Source: Verpa conica (Eukaryota; Ascomycota; Pezizomycetes; Pezizales; Morchellaceae). From it: a DNA stretch of 64,000 nucleotides. Made by a program: the position numbers and the translations under genes. The stretch lies in NCBI GenBank assembly GCA_033030425.1, contig JAUFSD010000019.1, forward strand, positions 1,054,001-1,118,000. The letters are read 5' to 3'. How positions within the stretch are numbered: position 1 is the stretch's first letter; every line of letters starts with the position of its first letter. This document shows, piece after piece, positions 23,301 through 34,477 of this stretch. The notes beneath the pieces were generated by a model. That model was not told where the DNA came from, did no database searches, and worked only from the letters and a program-made list of their open reading frames with translations.

Positions 23301-23760
23301 TTGTTGGCCTTTAATCTGATGTTCTAATGAGGTGAACCCGGAAGTAAGCACTGACCACAAAAACCTTCGGGAAGATTATTATGGCCTAGCCTGCCAAATC
23401 TAGCCCAGTCTATTTGAGGTCGAGCCGATTTGAAGCCATTCGGCGAATAACCTATTAATGAATCAAAGATCTATTGGTATAAAACCCCTGCCCATCATTA
23501 TCTATAGTCTCTGGTAGAATTAATGCCACTCAGAACTCACGACTGATTGGCATTTGATTCCTCAGCGAAGACTCTAGTAGTGGGCACTGGCCACAAAACC
23601 CTTGCTCGCTAAACCCCTGTTTCCCAATAGAATGTTGAAAGCCATTCCGGTGCTAGGCCGCTCTCGTAAGTGAAACCCTTTATTTCTCGGCTGCGACCTA
23701 TCCGAGACGTGCATTATCTAGAGTACACGTTTGTTGCCTACCAAGTGCCCACAATCGCGT

Positions 23761-23796
23761 GTCTCCGGGATACGGTAGCTGGGAGCGCCACGCCTA
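23761..23796 (+). repeat. relic end of the 52-kb MITE family
   Basis: This segment (CTCCGGGATACGGTAGCTGG and on) aligns with the left inverted repeat of the MITE at 52440-52695 (TTCCGGAATACGGTAACTGG). There are about six differences in 36 bases, and all of them are transitions. No partner arm was found, so only one end survives. Confidence 0.6.
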
Positions 23797-24525
23797 GGCC
23801 CATACCGCTAGCCGAATATAGAAGTATTTATAGGAACCAAGACAAGGCGGCGGCGTTCTAGATCCCAGAAACTACTGTGGCTGGACTTCTTGGAGTCATT
23901 ATGCAAACACTGTGAGACAAATCCGAGATAGCGTCTATGAAATATGTGTAGTCCGAGATTGTAACCTAAAGTAAGTCAAATAGAATAACCTCACAGTAGG
24001 AGGCTTTTAAACTCTTCCGTATCTTCTACAATAGAAGTTTATATATTTAACCATAGTATCTCGGCCTTAGGGAAAACTCTAGCTTAGCTCAATATCGACG
24101 GATCTCTCCGCGGCTCGTCACTTGTCCCACAAACACTTTTTCATATATAACTTAAAGCTCTTGGACCCAATGGTTAATTCACCTCGGCGATGTCTTCAGA
24201 GAGCCCCCTTTCCGGATAGAATAGCATACCGCATAATTTCCCTCCGATAAAAGCTCTGTCTAAAGTTCCTATTCCTAATACTTAGTAATGACCCCCACCA
24301 CCGGGTTTGTCGGTCAGGCAAATAGGGCCCAAAAATTACCTATACTGGCAATGACCTTCTATTCGTCCCAGGTCCTTGGTACCCGGCATCTACAACTATG
24401 TCTATGGGTCCGGGCAGATGAGATCGAAGCTAACCTTGATTCTCGATAGCCATCGTAGTCACATTTGTGTAGCATAAACTAAGTGCTACCAAGCCGTGCT
24501 GACGCAAGCCTTCGCCCTCATTATA

Positions 24526-24632
24526 CTAGCATAGGGGGGGGTGAAGTTGGAACAGTGTGGGTGTCAGTGGGGGCCATTTTATACCTCCACTAATGTGGCT
24601 GAGTGTATTCTATGTTCCCCCCTCTATGCTAG
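24526..24632. mobile_element. TA-flanked MITE, 107 bp
   Basis: CTAGCATAGGGGGGG at the left and its inverted counterpart CCCCCCTCTATGCTAG at the right form terminal repeats of about 16 bp with one mismatch. TA dinucleotides lie immediately outside (24524-24525, 24633-24634). The size and TA flanks fit a Tc1/mariner-type non-autonomous element. Confidence 0.6.
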
Positions 24633-26951
24633 TACACTAGCCTAGCTCGTCCCGCCCTATGAAAGTGGAAGATACATGTAGGTTTCCTGCGGTTCCTACA
24701 CCACGATTACCTAGAACCTTTTATGCTAGGTCATGAGGTAGAAGATCTCTTAGCTAATATAGAGAGAAAGGTGGTGGTGAGTGGCTTGAGGAAAATGAGA
24801 TCTGCATCCCAGTAACAAGATAACGCCCATGGCATCCAACGCACCCAGGTGACCCACCGCCAGAAACGCCCCCCATATCCCTCGATAGTGTATAACCGTG
24901 CTACCTTGTAATCAACCGAGTGAGGACGGATTAGCAAATTATGATCTATAAAGAAATTGATAATTCAAGAGATACTGAGCGAACGTTTAATATACCATGA
25001 AAGACAGGGGTCCAAGTTTCCTTTACCATGTCGTGCCATGTCTAACTACCAAAACCTGAACATAAATGCATACAAACAGTGCATACTAACTAGCTTGCAG
25101 AGTCAGTCTACTGCCACATTCACTCTCAATACTGTTATTAAAATCACCATGATCTCAAGTACTGAACCTGACTAAACTCCTCTCTCTAATAGGCTGCACC
25201 CTAGGGGCTTTATAGAGGCAATTGACTTCCTGAGCGCACATGTTGGCGAATAGTCTATTGCTGCAACGCGTACTTTTGGGGGGGGAGGGCTATAGCGTGG
25301 TATCTATGGGTCTTTGGAGCTTCAGAAGAGGGAATACGCACAGTTCCTATGCACTTATGTTTGGGTTTTGGTAGAGAGACATAGTATGACATGGTAAAAG
25401 GAACTTAGACCCCTGTCGGTCATGGTATAACAAACGTTCGCTCAGAGATACTATATGTATGTTTGGGATGCCAGCTGTCATGAAACAATCCAAGCTGAAA
25501 AAACCCCTCTGTTAGCAAGAACCCCTATCCCAAGCACAGGTCTAGGTACAGTATGTTCTATAACGCTTTGAACCTCCTAAAGCGGTCTAGATGCACGAAG
25601 AGGAGTCAGTATATAAGGTTAACCTCACCTCACCTTTCTGTTCCTCATAATACGTTTACCGACATACAAGCGACCAAAAAGCTTCCCATGTAATACCGGT
25701 GCATTATCAGCTTAGCTATGGTGGTTCTCTGCCCCGTTTAGGAAGTCTGTATCTGGGAATATTCCTCAATTATTTTTATAGGGGGATCGGGGCTGGCTAC
25801 ATGTCCGGCTATGAGTATTGACAACTTAGGCAGGACGTACAGGGCCACACAGTACTGAAATGCATGAAACAGAGCAACAGCAATGAACACCAACCGCTAG
25901 GTATACCTGAGAGACTCTAAATACAAGGCTGAACATTTTGGGGTACTACGGGATTGGGTGGGAAGTATTGATAATGGTATTTGGGCTTAATTTATTCTTA
26001 TCATGGAGCATCACTCGGATGAAATGTTGAAACGCCGCTATTTTTCGTTTTCATAAGTCATTAAGAAATATAAAGATGTATGGTGTTTACGACTAGTTTT
26101 TAGTGACTGATTGAATGTGGACATATCACCCAAAACACCTGACCAGACCAGACAGGCCAGCTGTTAAACTGAAGGTCTAGCTCTTCCTCTATGAATGTGG
26201 CATACAGTGGCTAAAAAATCACCTAGAGTAATCGGAACCTCTTCCCCCGAGGTTATTGGCAGAGATCACCTGAATATGGCAAATAAACGTTCTTCCAAAT
26301 TACTGCCCCTTATGAAATATTGATTTCTGTCTCCGCATATACTCTCAAGCCATCGTTGACTATATTAGTGCCAATCAACATCCATTGCTACAGCCATTAT
26401 AAATATTGTTTCTATTGAAAGAAAACAAGATCTCATTCAAAGAGAATCTAAATCAACTTTAACCTGTACCTATAGTAATCTCCCAAATATAGGTGCAAAT
26501 AGAATTAGGACTAACACCTTCAGTAAGAATTCCTCCATTTTATGCTCTACGAGAACTCTAAACCCCCCGAAATCACTTATCATTCCAATCTAGGTATTCA
26601 TATCCGCTGTCGTTTACAAGACGGCGCAACAAGACTTATCAAAATACAATAGCGCAGATGGGGATCCGATAGCTACCAGGGTCGACCAGCAGTTATATTT
26701 CCCTCATGGAACTCATCTAAGGCTTTGAACCGTTCACGACCGCTAATATCTTCGATGCTGGCACCAAGAGCCTCCTTAGTATATGGGGCTTCCCGACTGG
26801 CAGAGATCCTTTGCTTTTTCATGTACTGTAGAGTATTGTTAGTCAACGTTATACCCATAAACAAGTCTGCTCAACATGCACCTCAATCCAAGCCACCTGA
26901 TCAGTGCTATTTGAATTTCTCCTATAATACGTCAGTAAAAAAGACACTCTA

Positions 26952-27869
26952 TTAGAAGCAGAACAAAACATACGCCATCAGAGCTTTAGGTCTTTCCATA
27001 ACAGGCTTAATTACCTCTACCCTAGCCTTACCAGTAGTCTCTACCACAACTGTATTCTTAACATTTTCCACTTTATCACCCAATGGGACCCTCGCTTTCG
27101 TAGTAGTAGGAGCAGCAGCGACCGAAACCTTACCAACAACCCCAAGCCCATCCGCAAGACTAAGCGTACTGACCCTACGACCCACAGCATTCTCCTTCAC
27201 ACCCCACCCCCCACCATCCCCAGCATCAACAGCAGTAACAGGAACAGTCTTCAACGTCCCACCAGGTACAAACGCATACATACTAGCAATCAAACCATTA
27301 CCCGAAGAGGAAGAAGAAGCATCAGTTTCAATCTTTTTACCATAACCACCAGATAGTCCAGCAGGAATACTAGGAGGACTCGGCATCTCCGGGATGGTAG
27401 GCATCACACGCGGCTTCGGAGGAGCCCCACGAATTTGTGGCTTCCTCTTCTTGACAAGAGTTTCTTGGCGGTTTGTGGGCTCATGGGGACGGTGGAACTC
27501 GAGCCTGGCTGTAAGGATTTTGAGCCGGAGCTTTTCGTTAGGGTTGATTAAGTTGCTGGTTGGGACCTTGATGGTGTATTAGCAGGGTTTGATGGATGGA
27601 TGGATGTAGATGGAAGGGGGGGGGCTCACGGCAATAATGAGGATCTTCTCAGTCCATGCTTCTGGTTTGAAACTCTTTACTGGGCAGCACACGTATGGTA
27701 GGGTTTTACCCATCACTAGCAGCTCAGTGATAGTATACCGCCTACGGGGGGTTCCGGGAGCCATTGTGGTTGGGTAGATAGCTTTAGGGGAGCTTCTGAG
27801 ATGGAACTTGGGTGGTGGTGGGTTTGGGTGGCTCATCAATGTGTTGAGGTGGTCATCAGAACGTGACAT
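26952..27869 (-). CDS. proline-rich protein of unknown function
   Basis: Exons 27869-27630 and 27566-26952, with a 63-nt intron and frame continuity, give about 284 residues. I do not recognise it. The N-terminus has a proline stretch (HPNPPPPKF), then a conserved-looking block RRRYTITELLVMGKT followed by PYVCCPVKSFKPEAWTEK. Exon 2 continues with a charged region (NPNEKLRLKIL, HRPHEPTNRQE, KKRKPQ), then a Pro/Ser/Gly-rich low-complexity half. YTITELL formally fits the YxxxxL-hydrophobic pattern of eIF4E-binding proteins, but such matches arise by chance. Splice sites were read by eye. Confidence 0.55.
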
Positions 27870-29244
27870 GAAATAGGAAGACGCGGGATCGTTGCATCAC
27901 CAGAAAGCACTCGCTACAACTACTATTCCCGAGGTCCGGGAAACTTTATAATAGAAGCTGATAAAACGTAAGAGTTCTAAAATGTGCTTTTCCTAGCTTG
28001 GGTAACTAGTTGTCTGAACCCTACCAATAGTGATTATTCCGTATTGGGGGTTGGGTAGTATGGTTTGTTTGTAGTTCTGCCTTCGAGCTACCTCATGGGA
28101 AGTGATTTAATGCCTGAAGGTTTCCGGAAGTCATGGTGCAAAAAGGTGCGGCTTGCCACTTCTCATTGCTTAACCTCATATCGGCCTCGTAGAATTTAGG
28201 TGAATACTGTTATAGGATAGTCATTGACCTGGCCAGCATTTATTTTGATATCGATCTACTTGCGGCGAAATTAATTACCCGAACCGTGTGACAGTCATGA
28301 GCCTCAAACATTCATACTTTGCTACATCTCATCTCTAGCGCAACATAAAGGCTTATAAATACACTTTATCGAAGAGTTCCGGAGTTCCTGGGTGATATTT
28401 CTCATTTCATTACGGTTTTTTTACAAGTTGTAATCCGGGCAGTTGATTTCGCCCCAAGTAGCACTAAATGACTAGGTGGGCCGTGGAAAATTTGGCAGAG
28501 TTCTCACTTTATTTGCATATCGTCACCCATGTTCCAAGGAGAACACGCTAGACACGCCTAAAAAAACTTTATATAATATTCCCAAACCAGGCCCAAACAA
28601 ACAAAGCAGCACTGTTGAAAAAAAAAGGAAAACCTAAGCTCGAACACGAAGGGAAAAAAATGGAAAAAAAAGAAAAAGGAAAAATGAAGTTCATGACAGA
28701 CCAGGACTTGGCGTAGTGAGTTCATCTGAAAACATGGGAAAGAAACAATAAGAACTATAGCACGCAACCCCCCGAAAACCAAGAAAAACCCTTCTGAACC
28801 AGCGATACTTAGGAAATGAGATGACTAGATCTCCTAAGAAGATATCCACTAGACGTGCACACCTACGGTGAGGTGCCCGTCTCCTAATTAAAAGCCTAAC
28901 ATTTTTTTTCGACGCCTCATAGGATGCTTTCGTAAATAGTTATCGCATACAGCGTTAAGAATGCTGAAAACGTTCGATTTACTGTAAATTACGGTCCAGA
29001 ATCAGCTTACTATCCCCCAGAGGTTTGCCGGAGATATCGAAGACAACTGGGTCTGAGAAAGGTGCAGCGAAGGGTTCGACGACTGGTCAATGTGAAAAGA
29101 CGTGTTCGCTTCAGCCCAAGCTTGATCCAACAATCGCTGTCAAGGCATGGAGGGCATATATGCCAACAATGCACCGTGTGGATTGAGGGTGGACTACCAA
29201 TTCGCCGAACCAAGGGGAGGGAAAATATAAATCAAGAGTGATAA
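27870..29244. other. intergenic stretch between two minus-strand genes
   Basis: No gene supported. It contains an A-rich stretch (28615-28690, several poly-A runs) and presumably the promoter of the 26952-27869 gene at its left end and the YRA1 3' UTR at its right end. Confidence 0.45.
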
Positions 29245-31030
29245 TCAAGGTGAACCAACCAAAACTTCATCATCCATGCCGACATCCCCACCGTTAGTAG
29301 CACCAGCTGCGACAACAGGGGCAGCGGTACCGGTTGAGGCAGCCGCAGAAGTTCCACCAACAAAGTAGTCTGCCATATCGGCATCCAATTCCTCAGCAGT
29401 TGGCTTCTTTCCCCTAGGGTTGCCAGCACGACCACCACGGCCACCGCGCCTTCCCTTTGCTCCACGTGGTGCTGTTGCACTAAGGCCCTTAGTCACTGGC
29501 TTCGGCTTACCGGCAGCAGTACGGGCCGATGGGACCTGCTTAGGAGCACTTTAAAAATGTTAGAAAAATGGCAAGGATACATATTAAGAGTGATTAACAT
29601 ACCCAATACGATCTGCGAAACTAGCTGGCGCGGTAGGGTCAACAACAAGTTCAACCTTCATTGGCCTCTTGTCGACCTCAACACCATTATACTTTTGAGC
29701 GGCGGTAGCGGCGTCGGAAGGACGAGAAAACTCAACCGTGGCAATCCCGCGTGATTGGCCATTAGGTCCATAGGTGATGACGCATCGCTTGATCGGACCG
29801 ACAACCTTGGTGAAATATTCCTTAAAGTAGAGAAAAGCTGATGTTAGAATCTTCGGTTCCCAAAAAAAATAAAATCGACGTCTTCGCCTTCGATTGCTCC
29901 AACTGCTGCGGGGGAAAAAGACACAAAGCTACGGAAACGGGAGCGAGTTTGAGTGTCAAGGAGCATCTGAAAGAATACTCTGCGAATGCCGCAAGCGACT
30001 CCAAATTGCAACAGTGGCGAACGATGATGCACTGCTGATGTTCGTGATTGGCACGAATTCCAAGTCCAGTTAAAACTCAAGGGACGGAAAGGGAACATCA
30101 GGTAAAGACATCTGCGTTAAACAAAGTTCGGGCAGTTCCCAACAGCTTCAGGTATTCAGAAGCTCCTTGAGAGTCTCCTTCCACATTGATCCAACCTCCC
30201 GATTCGAGTTCCGATCGAAATTTAGTTGCTTTCGATCTTTGTTCGTTTCGAACTTGGAGGGTGAACCAGAAAGGCATCTTTGGGGAGCTCTGCAATATGG
30301 CCTCATCGACATGCGAGATATATGCCTGCCTAGTGTTTACTCTGAAGCTGTAAAATATAGGCTGAATAGAAGGGTATAAAAATACCACAACCATATTGAC
30401 CAAAGGGAACTGCAGGAAAATATGCAAAGGGCATCAAGGTTCTTGCAAAAGACAGACCCAAATGATTTACGAACAGTATGGGCGAATCATCATCGTTCGC
30501 CGTTGTGCATTTGGAATCGCGCCGTTTGAGTCTCATAGAAAGGGTGGCAAAAAGGGATCACGAGGTGCTTTTGCTCTCATTCCTCACTCCCCAAAAAGGC
30601 AGAGAAGCTTGCTCGCTCGCTTATTCCCGCTCCGTAGCGTTTGTGCCTTTGTCTCCAGACTCATGTCGTATGACTTTGCTGTACAATCAACGTACCTTGA
30701 TCATAGCCTCATCCACATCGTAGGGCTATCATGATTGTAAGCGACGCGTTCCAAGATAAGAGTATTTTTTTAACGCGTGCAGGTAAAACTTACCAAGTTA
30801 GAAACAATAATTTTTGATCCAGCGACCTTGCCAGACGGGCCTGTTGGTACCGCTTTGGTAGAATTCTGGGTGATGGTTGCGGACGCTTTTTGAGCGGCTG
30901 CGCGCTGTGGTCGTTTACGGATACCACCAGCGGGAGCATTACCTCCCCTGGCACCGCGACGGCCAGCAGCTCCGCCACGAGGGCGCTCAGCGAGGATCTC
31001 GTCAAGAGACTGATCGAGTTTTGAAGACAT
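29245..31030 (-). CDS. YRA1: mRNA export adaptor Yra1/ALYREF (RRM protein)
   Basis: Four exons, 31030-30794, 30725-30696, 29820-29603 and 29548-29245, give 262 residues. The N-terminus MSSKLDQSLDEI matches the conserved helicase (Sub2/UAP56)-binding motif of REF proteins. An Arg/Gly-rich segment follows, then one RRM (IIVSNLPYDV, GPIKRCVITYGPNGQSRG, ATVEFSRP) at about residues 73-150. The RGG-rich C-terminus ends with an acidic patch (ADMADYFVGG) resembling the C-terminal REF motif. In the family the protein couples transcription and splicing to mRNA export through Mex67. Two unusual points are a 30-nt second exon and an 875-nt second intron (30695-29821), with branch-like TTCTAACATC near its 3' end. 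Other introns here are mostly 55-145 nt. Confidence 0.9.
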
Positions 31031-32425
31031 TGTTAAGAGCGACGGGAAGGAGTAGTGGATAATAGAACGTAGATGGATAAGGTTGCAAAGAGGGAATACG
31101 GATTTCGCAAGAATATTACGGTTCAAATGCGATACAGAACAAAGCCAAAGATGGTTATTTTAGAGAAGGTGGCGAATATTCAACAATATAGGATATGTGA
31201 GTGAGGAGCAGAAGGGAGATAAGACGAAGAAAGTGATGAAGATGAGAGACTTTTATACGGAGAGTTTGTTGGGCTGCAGCGAATGATGAAGGACGAGCGG
31301 ATGAGATGGAGAGCGAGGGTTGGGGGAGGAAGGGAAGGGAAGGGAAGGGAGGGAAGAGGAAAAGGAGAGAGACACGTGTTATGTAAGCGTACAGCCATTG
31401 ATGTATTCATTCAGCCACGGATGGATGGGCGGATGCCATCACACACAACCAAAGCTTGATTGATCCAGTGGTGACACACGTAGACGCGCGCACTGCCTCA
31501 CTGTTCAGCAGGAACGCCCCCAGGCAACATTCTCGCCAGCATTCTTTGTCCAATCCTGCTTGTCCGGCTGTTCTCAGGATGTTTTGGAGCTGTCATATGT
31601 GCCTTTAAATATTTTTTCTTCCGACAGCAGTAGATGATGCATGTATCATACTTCGTTGGTTCATGCGGCGCTACAATACTATGACTATAAAAAGGTGATA
31701 TTATGCGCTAAGTATCGAAATTTTCTTCGATAACACCATTACTTGTATCACATAGGGAATACGAGAGTAGAGACCAGCATACCCCTAACCCTCGACTACA
31801 AAGCAAGGCAATTCTGCCAACTTTTCCACAGTCGATATTCGATATCGTTATAACATACGCCTTGATGATGGAATTGAAGTTTCTATGAGCTTCCGCCTCC
31901 ACTTCCACCGAGCTACAGTTCTTGGCGGAGACACTAGGGGAGGCCTTGGGTTGGAGCGAACATCTCAAGGCGTCCTATCCGCTAAGGTGCAAGTTGTCGC
32001 GTATTCCTTAGTTCGGGTTAGAACAAGGACATGTCGGCAAGTTGACCTAGAACATCGAAAGAACCTTCCGGTACACAAGAGAGCGATCGTGTAAGGCCTC
32101 CCTCAGTAAAGCCAGCTGAACAGAGAACCTGTGCCTTTTTTTCTTTCTCTCTAAAAACCAGATATTGTACAGATTACAAGCCCAGACCTCGCTTTCCACG
32201 CATTTTCAACGCCTTTCCCGTAAATCGGTGATGGTCCAGTAGATTGATTCCCCCCCATTTCCCAGCCTTCCCAAACCCCCAAGTAGTCGAACCCTCTGGA
32301 CCGATCTTCGTAGTGTATCGTATCGTACTGTATCTTCTATCGAGCGCGTTAGCTCTATCCTCCTCTCCAAACAAACAATCTCCGTAGCATACCACCCATT
32401 CCCCCACAAACAAACAGTCATGCCC
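31031..32425. other. YRA1 upstream region and OST4 downstream region
   Basis: The strand near YRA1 is purine-rich (31320-31370, GGGAA repeats on the plus strand), i.e. pyrimidine-rich in the sense of YRA1 and typical of strong fungal promoters. No gene was identified between 31450 and 32425. Confidence 0.5.
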
Positions 32426-32593
32426 TTAATTGCTCACGATCGCCGCCTTGGCACCATGTCCGTTCGTCAAACCGTTCGCTGGCGGAGAGAGCTCCCGGGC
32501 GTTGACAGCCAAAAAGTGGTACAGCACAATGAGGCTCATCATGAGTGTACCGAGAAAGATTGCAATCGAATTGAGTTCTGAATCGGTAATCAT
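32426..32593 (-). CDS. OST4: oligosaccharyltransferase subunit Ost4 (mini membrane protein)
   Basis: A small frame of 55 residues starting MITDSELNSIAIFLG, with a single hydrophobic helix (IAIFLGTLMMSLIVLYHFLA) and a short polar tail. Ost4 proteins are tiny, start with MI(T/S)D-x-LN and stabilise the OST3/OST6-containing oligosaccharyltransferase that N-glycosylates proteins in the ER membrane. The frame also allows an upstream ATG at 32617 (eight extra residues). The downstream start is preferred because it aligns with the family N-terminus. It is divergent from TMA46. The C-terminal 20 residues beyond the usual end look unstructured. Confidence 0.85.
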   Translation of the reverse strand: MITDSELNSIAIFLGTLMMSLIVLYHFLAVNARELSPPANGLTNGHGAKAAIVSN

Positions 32594-33115
32594 ATTTGCG
32601 TATGTGCTTTGAGACAAATGACTTTTTTATATTGTAGTAGTGATTTTTTTTTATAGAAAGGGTGAGTATTTAGTATTAAAAAAAGAAGAGGTGTGACTTC
32701 AATAAAGAGTGAGAATGGGTTTCCAGGGAGCTATGGGGGACGTGTTCTCTTCGAGAAACCAACAGCTGCAAGAGAGCTGCGTAACGCTTAAAGCGGCAAC
32801 CCACCACTGGCCCATCCTATGCCCACGAATACGCCCACCACAACGCAAAAGCACCATCGCTGCCGCTCTAAAGCACTGCCAAGAATCTTCAGTCACGACC
32901 TCCTCTCGCAAGTTTCGTAGGAGAAAAGAAAAGTCGACCGTTCTCCAATATTCACACACTCCCACTCGTTCCGTAGCAACCTCCGCGCTCATTTTTTTAT
33001 ATTCAAGAAATCTTGTTAGTTATCCCATCTCAAGATTCGATTTCTTTACTATAAAAAAATATATGTGTATCTAACGGAATTGAGCAGATACCCCCCCCCA
33101 CCACTAGAGCCCACC
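32594..33115. promoter_or_regulatory. divergent promoter region OST4/TMA46
   Basis: About 520 bases lie between two divergently transcribed housekeeping genes. No frame with family features is present. A C-run (33091-33099) lies just upstream of the TMA46 start. The bidirectional promoter role is inferred from gene orientation. Confidence 0.45.
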
Positions 33116-34477
33116 ATGCCACCAAAAGGAAAGGACCCCAAGGGAACGAAGCCTTCTGTCCAGAAGACCGTGCAAGACAAGGTACCTCTCGATCTATGCT
33201 CTTCTATGTACTAAAAGAGATATACTAACACCAACTCTCTGCGTATTTATAGACTTTCGGTCTCAAGAATGTTCGTCAACCCCACTATACTACTATTTCC
33301 CCGCGTCACCAGCACGCCCCCCCATCCCACGAGGTCAATCTAACAACCCTCACAGAAAAAAGGTGGCAAAGCACAAAAGGCAATAGCCCAACTACAATCG
33401 CAAGCCAGTGCCTCGGGTACTCCAGAGGAGAAGCGAAAAGCCGCCGAGAAGGCTGCGCGTGAAGCCGAGAAGAAGGCGGCCGAGTTGGCAAAGAAGGAGG
33501 TGGCGGATCTATTTAAACCTGTACAGGTGCAAAAAGTACCGTTCGGTGTCGACCCGAAGAGTGTGGTTTGTGTGTACTTTAAGAATGGCCACTGTGAGAA
33601 GGGTATGTGGTTTCTGTTTCTTCTTCCCCGAGAAAGAAAGAGGGAGATAATGGTTGCTGATTGAGGGGGGGGAGGGTGTAGGCAAGAAGTGTAAATTCTC
33701 GCATGACCTGAGCGTGGAGCGGAAGACGCTGAAGAAGAATTTGTATGAGGATGGTCGAGACGAGGAGAAGGAGGGTGAGGGGAAGAAGGAGGAGGGTATG
33801 GAGAACTGGGATGAGGAGAAACTACGAAGTGTTGTTATGAGCAAACACGGAAACCCAAAGACAACTACCGACAAGGTCTGCAAGTTCTTTATCGACGCTG
33901 TCGAGAATGGGAAATACGGGTGGTTCTGGCAGTGTATGTTTACCTTCTTCCTTTATAGCTTGACCTTGTCCTCGTATCTAATCACCGGTTTCCTGCAGGT
34001 CCAAACGGAGGCGACTTATGTAAATACAAGCACTCTCTACCACCTGGTTTCGTCTTGAAGACGAAGGAGCAGCGAGCAGCGGAGAAGGCCCTCATGGATA
34101 AATCGCCACTAGCAACACTAACCCTCGAAGACTTCCTGGAAGGCCGACGGTAACTCCATCTCTCCCTACTGGTTTCGCTCGTACTAATCATAAACAGTCT
34201 CGCACTAACGGGCACCCTAACACCCGTCACCGAAGAAAGCTTCAAGAAGTGGAAATCAGAACGCATGTCCAAAAAGGAAGCCGAAGAAGAAGCCCGACGC
34301 GCCAAAGAGGCTACAGGAAGAGCGCTCTTCGAGAAGGGTGACTGGCAAAACGAGACCGATAGCGAAGAAGAAGATGATGACGATGACGATGACGGCGACT
34401 TTGATCTTGCTGCACTTAGAAAGGAGACAGAGGCGCTAGAGGCAGACGACGCACCGATCAAGGTATATGGGAGTTGA
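33116..34477 (+). CDS. TMA46: CCCH zinc-finger protein Tma46/ZC3H15 (DRG family regulatory protein 1)
   Basis: Six exons, 33116-33181, 33253-33270, 33356-33602, 33682-33933, 33999-34149 and 34198-34477, join in frame to 337 residues. The N-terminus ([21 protein letters not shown]) is the conserved start of the family. Two CCCH fingers follow: C-x7-C-x5-C-x3-H ([20 protein letters not shown]) and C-x17-C-x6-C-x3-H. Next come the LEDFLEGRR and SFKKWKSER blocks that in this family contact the GTPase Rbg1/DRG1, and an acidic tail ([17 protein letters not shown]). The protein associates with translating ribosomes. Exon 2 is only 18 nt and encodes TFGLKN; its downstream donor is an unusual GTTCGT. 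Confidence 0.9.

Larger units (their letters stand above)
20333..26951. other. 6.6-kb gene-poor stretch
   Basis: Despite reading both strands I found no frame with recognisable protein features; the open frames are short and look random. I can support only a MITE at 24526-24632 and a solo element end at 23761-23796. The composition and lack of frames suggest old, decayed transposable-element DNA. Confidence 0.5.

Noticed and set aside
24731..24937. Minus-strand frame containing CYWDADLIFLKPL, resembling a glycosyltransferase DxD motif
   Set aside because: It is a single short frame in decayed DNA with no upstream or downstream domain continuation and no splice extension; most likely chance.
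29822..30734. Several 60-110 residue frames inside the long YRA1 intron
   Set aside because: They overlap each other on both strands and show no family features; an intron-nested gene is not supported.
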